Position numbers and translations under genes: made by a program. Below the pieces are notes generated by a model, which was not told the origin of the DNA, searched no databases, and was given only the letters and a program-made list of their open reading frames with translations. From Calliopsis andreniformis (taxonomy: Eukaryota; Arthropoda; Insecta; Hymenoptera; Andrenidae), in the NCBI RefSeq assembly GCF_051401765.1, contig NW_027480450.1:4092001-4156000 (forward strand): a stretch of DNA of 64,000 nucleotides, given 5' to 3'. This document shows positions 62,805 through 64,000 of this stretch, piece by piece (within the stretch, counting starts at the first letter, position 1; every line of letters starts with the position of its first letter).

Positions 62805-64000
62805 ATGCTCAATCCTCAATCCTCAATCCTCAGTCCTCAATCCTCAATCCTCATTCCTCAAACTTCAATCCTCAACCGTCAGTCCTCGTCCTCAATCCAC
62901 AACCCTCAATCCTCAATCCTCAATCTTCAATCCTCAATGCTCAATCCTCAATCCTCAAGCCTCAGTCATGAATACTCAATCTTCAATACCCAATCCTCAA
63001 TCCTCTATCCTCAATCCTCAATCCTCAATCCTCAATCGTCAATCCTCAATCCCCAAACCTTAATCCCCAACTCTCAATCCTCAATCTTCAGTGCTCAATA
63101 CTCAATCTTCAATCCTCAGTCCTCAATCCTCAATCCTCAACCCTCAATCCTCAAACTTCAATCCTCAATACTCAATTTCCAATCCTCAATCCTCAGTCCT
63201 CAATACTCAACCATCAATCCTCAATTCTCAATACTCAATAGAATACCCTGAGTTCTCAGGATTCAATACTCAAACCTTAATCCTCAACCCTCAGCCCTCA
63301 TCCTCCATCCTCAATCCTCAATCCTTAATCCTCAATCCTCAATCCTCAATACTCAGTCATCAATTCTCAATCTTCAATACAGAATCCTCAATCCTCAATC
63401 CTCAATCCTCAACCCTCGATCCTCATTCCTCAAACCTCAATCCTCAACCCTCAGTCCACATCCCCAAATCTCAATTCTCAATCCACAATCCTCAGTCCTC
63501 AATATTCAACACACAACCCTCAATCATCAATCCTCAATACTCAACAATCTATCCTCAATTCTCAATACTCAATAGAATATCCTGAATTCTCATGGTTCAA
63601 TACTCAACCCACAATATTCAATAATCAAATCTCAACCCTCGAACATCAATTCTCAACACTCAATCCACAACACTCAGTCCTCTCTCCTCAATCCTCCATC
63701 CTCAACCCTCAATCCTCAAACCTCAACCCTCAATCCTCAGTCCTCAAACCTCAATCCCGAATCCTCAATCCTCAATACTCAATCTGCAATCCTCAATCCT
63801 CAATCCTCAACCCTGAACCCTCATTCTTCAATCCTCAATACACAATCCTCTATCTCCAATCCTCAATACCCAATCCTCAATTCTCTATCCCCAATCCTCA
63901 ATCCTCAGACCTCAAACATCAATACTCAACCCTCAGTCCTCGTCCTCAATCCACAACCCTCAATCCTGAATCTTCAATCATCAATATTCAATCTTCCATC
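62805..64000 (+). repeat. Deletion derivative of the 50.2-51.9 kb segment, running off the window
   Basis: The stretch first follows 50197-50280 (offset 12,611), then jumps to the equivalent of about 50675 (offset 12,210) and continues to the window end. Relative to 49995-51290 it lacks about 199 bp at the first join and about 401 bp at the second. Class A near 63237 and class B near 63570. The array is still unbroken at base 64000. Confidence 0.85.

Larger units (their letters stand above)
1..64000 (+). repeat. Heptanucleotide satellite array (TCCTCAA)n, spanning the entire window
   Basis: Every stretch I read is built from a 7-bp unit, TCCTCAA on this strand and TTGAGGA on the other, always in the same orientation. 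Common variants are TACTCAA, TCTTCAA, TCCTCAG, CCCTCAA, TGCTCAA and TCCTGAA. Six-base units (TCCTCA or TCCTCG before the next TCC) shift the register by one at recurring places. The strand is strongly G-poor: the consensus has no G and many 60-base stretches have none or one. No unique flank is present at either end, so the array is larger than 64 kb. Nothing in the sequence shows a function; satellite DNA is the natural reading. The host type is inferred only from array size. Confidence 0.97.

Noticed and set aside
1..64000. CRISPR array
   Set aside because: The repeats are 7 bp with no unique spacers of regular length and no leader or cas genes. Longer recurring blocks are themselves heptamers.
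1..64000. Active telomere repeat tract
   Set aside because: The unit is not a telomere repeat I recognise, variants are too many, and kilobase HORs are unlike telomerase products.
1..64000. tRNA, rRNA or structured non-coding RNA
   Set aside because: The forward strand is nearly free of G, so base-paired RNA of any size is not possible on it beyond the tiny landmark palindromes, and no conserved RNA core sequence was seen on either strand.
1..64000. Collagen-like, silk-like or ice-binding repeat protein
   Set aside because: The SSILNPQ cycle lacks Gly-X-Y, poly-Ala/Gly or TxT features, and the open frames are not supported as genes.

Overview
The whole 64 kb window is one uninterrupted tandem array of a degenerate 7-bp unit. 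On the given strand the unit is TCCTCAA; on the other strand it reads TTGAGGA. I find no unique sequence at either end, no supportable gene, no RNA gene, no mobile element and no CRISPR array. The array runs past both window edges. The organism cannot be named from this. The scale, the single orientation and the higher-order repeats (HORs) look most like eukaryotic heterochromatic satellite (subtelomere, centromere flank or sex chromosome). Shorter heptanucleotide arrays are also known in bacteria, for example the STRR repeats of heterocystous cyanobacteria, so a bacterial source or a long-read assembly effect is not excluded.

A 7-bp unit read in triplets gives a 21-bp / 7-residue cycle, Ser-Ser-Ile-Leu-Asn-Pro-Gln, in all three forward frames. 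The pure repeat has no stop on this strand but has a TGA every 21 bases in every frame of the other strand. This explains why long open frames (up to 507 residues) cover the + strand and none lie on the - strand. They are best treated as by-products of the repeat.

Above the heptamer there is rich structure. Heptamer variants (TACTCAA, TCTTCAA, TCCTCAG, CCCTCAA and others) come in fixed orders that act as barcodes and show which long segments are copies of each other. About 67 copies of a landmark around CAATAGAATA fall into three classes. Class A has the inverted repeat CCTGAG-TT-CTCAGG, class B has CCTGAATTCTCATGG, and class C has CCTCAATTCACAG preceded by an ACAATCAGTTGT-like element.

Layout: 0-2.5 kb is a diverged start whose 1.64-2.12 kb piece recurs at 8.64 kb. 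2.5-4.9 kb is a tandem pair with a 1178-bp period and no difference seen. 4.9-19.8 kb is a mosaic with spacings near 1.5, 3.2 and 3.5 kb. 19.8-32.2 kb holds three tandem copies of a ~4.0-4.3 kb HOR unit. 32.2-50.1 kb is a mosaic with pairs spaced 3360, ~3948 and ~10,350-10,400 bp. 50.1-58.5 kb has a ~6.2-6.3 kb spaced pair enclosing a 2369-bp tandem pair. 58.5-64 kb recapitulates 45-51 kb with deletions. Copies differ mainly by clean gains or losses (181, 118, 62, 48, 42 bp and others) with edges in matching heptamer runs. This is the expected trace of unequal exchange or slippage, and the near identity of several copies points to recent amplification or to assembly duplication.
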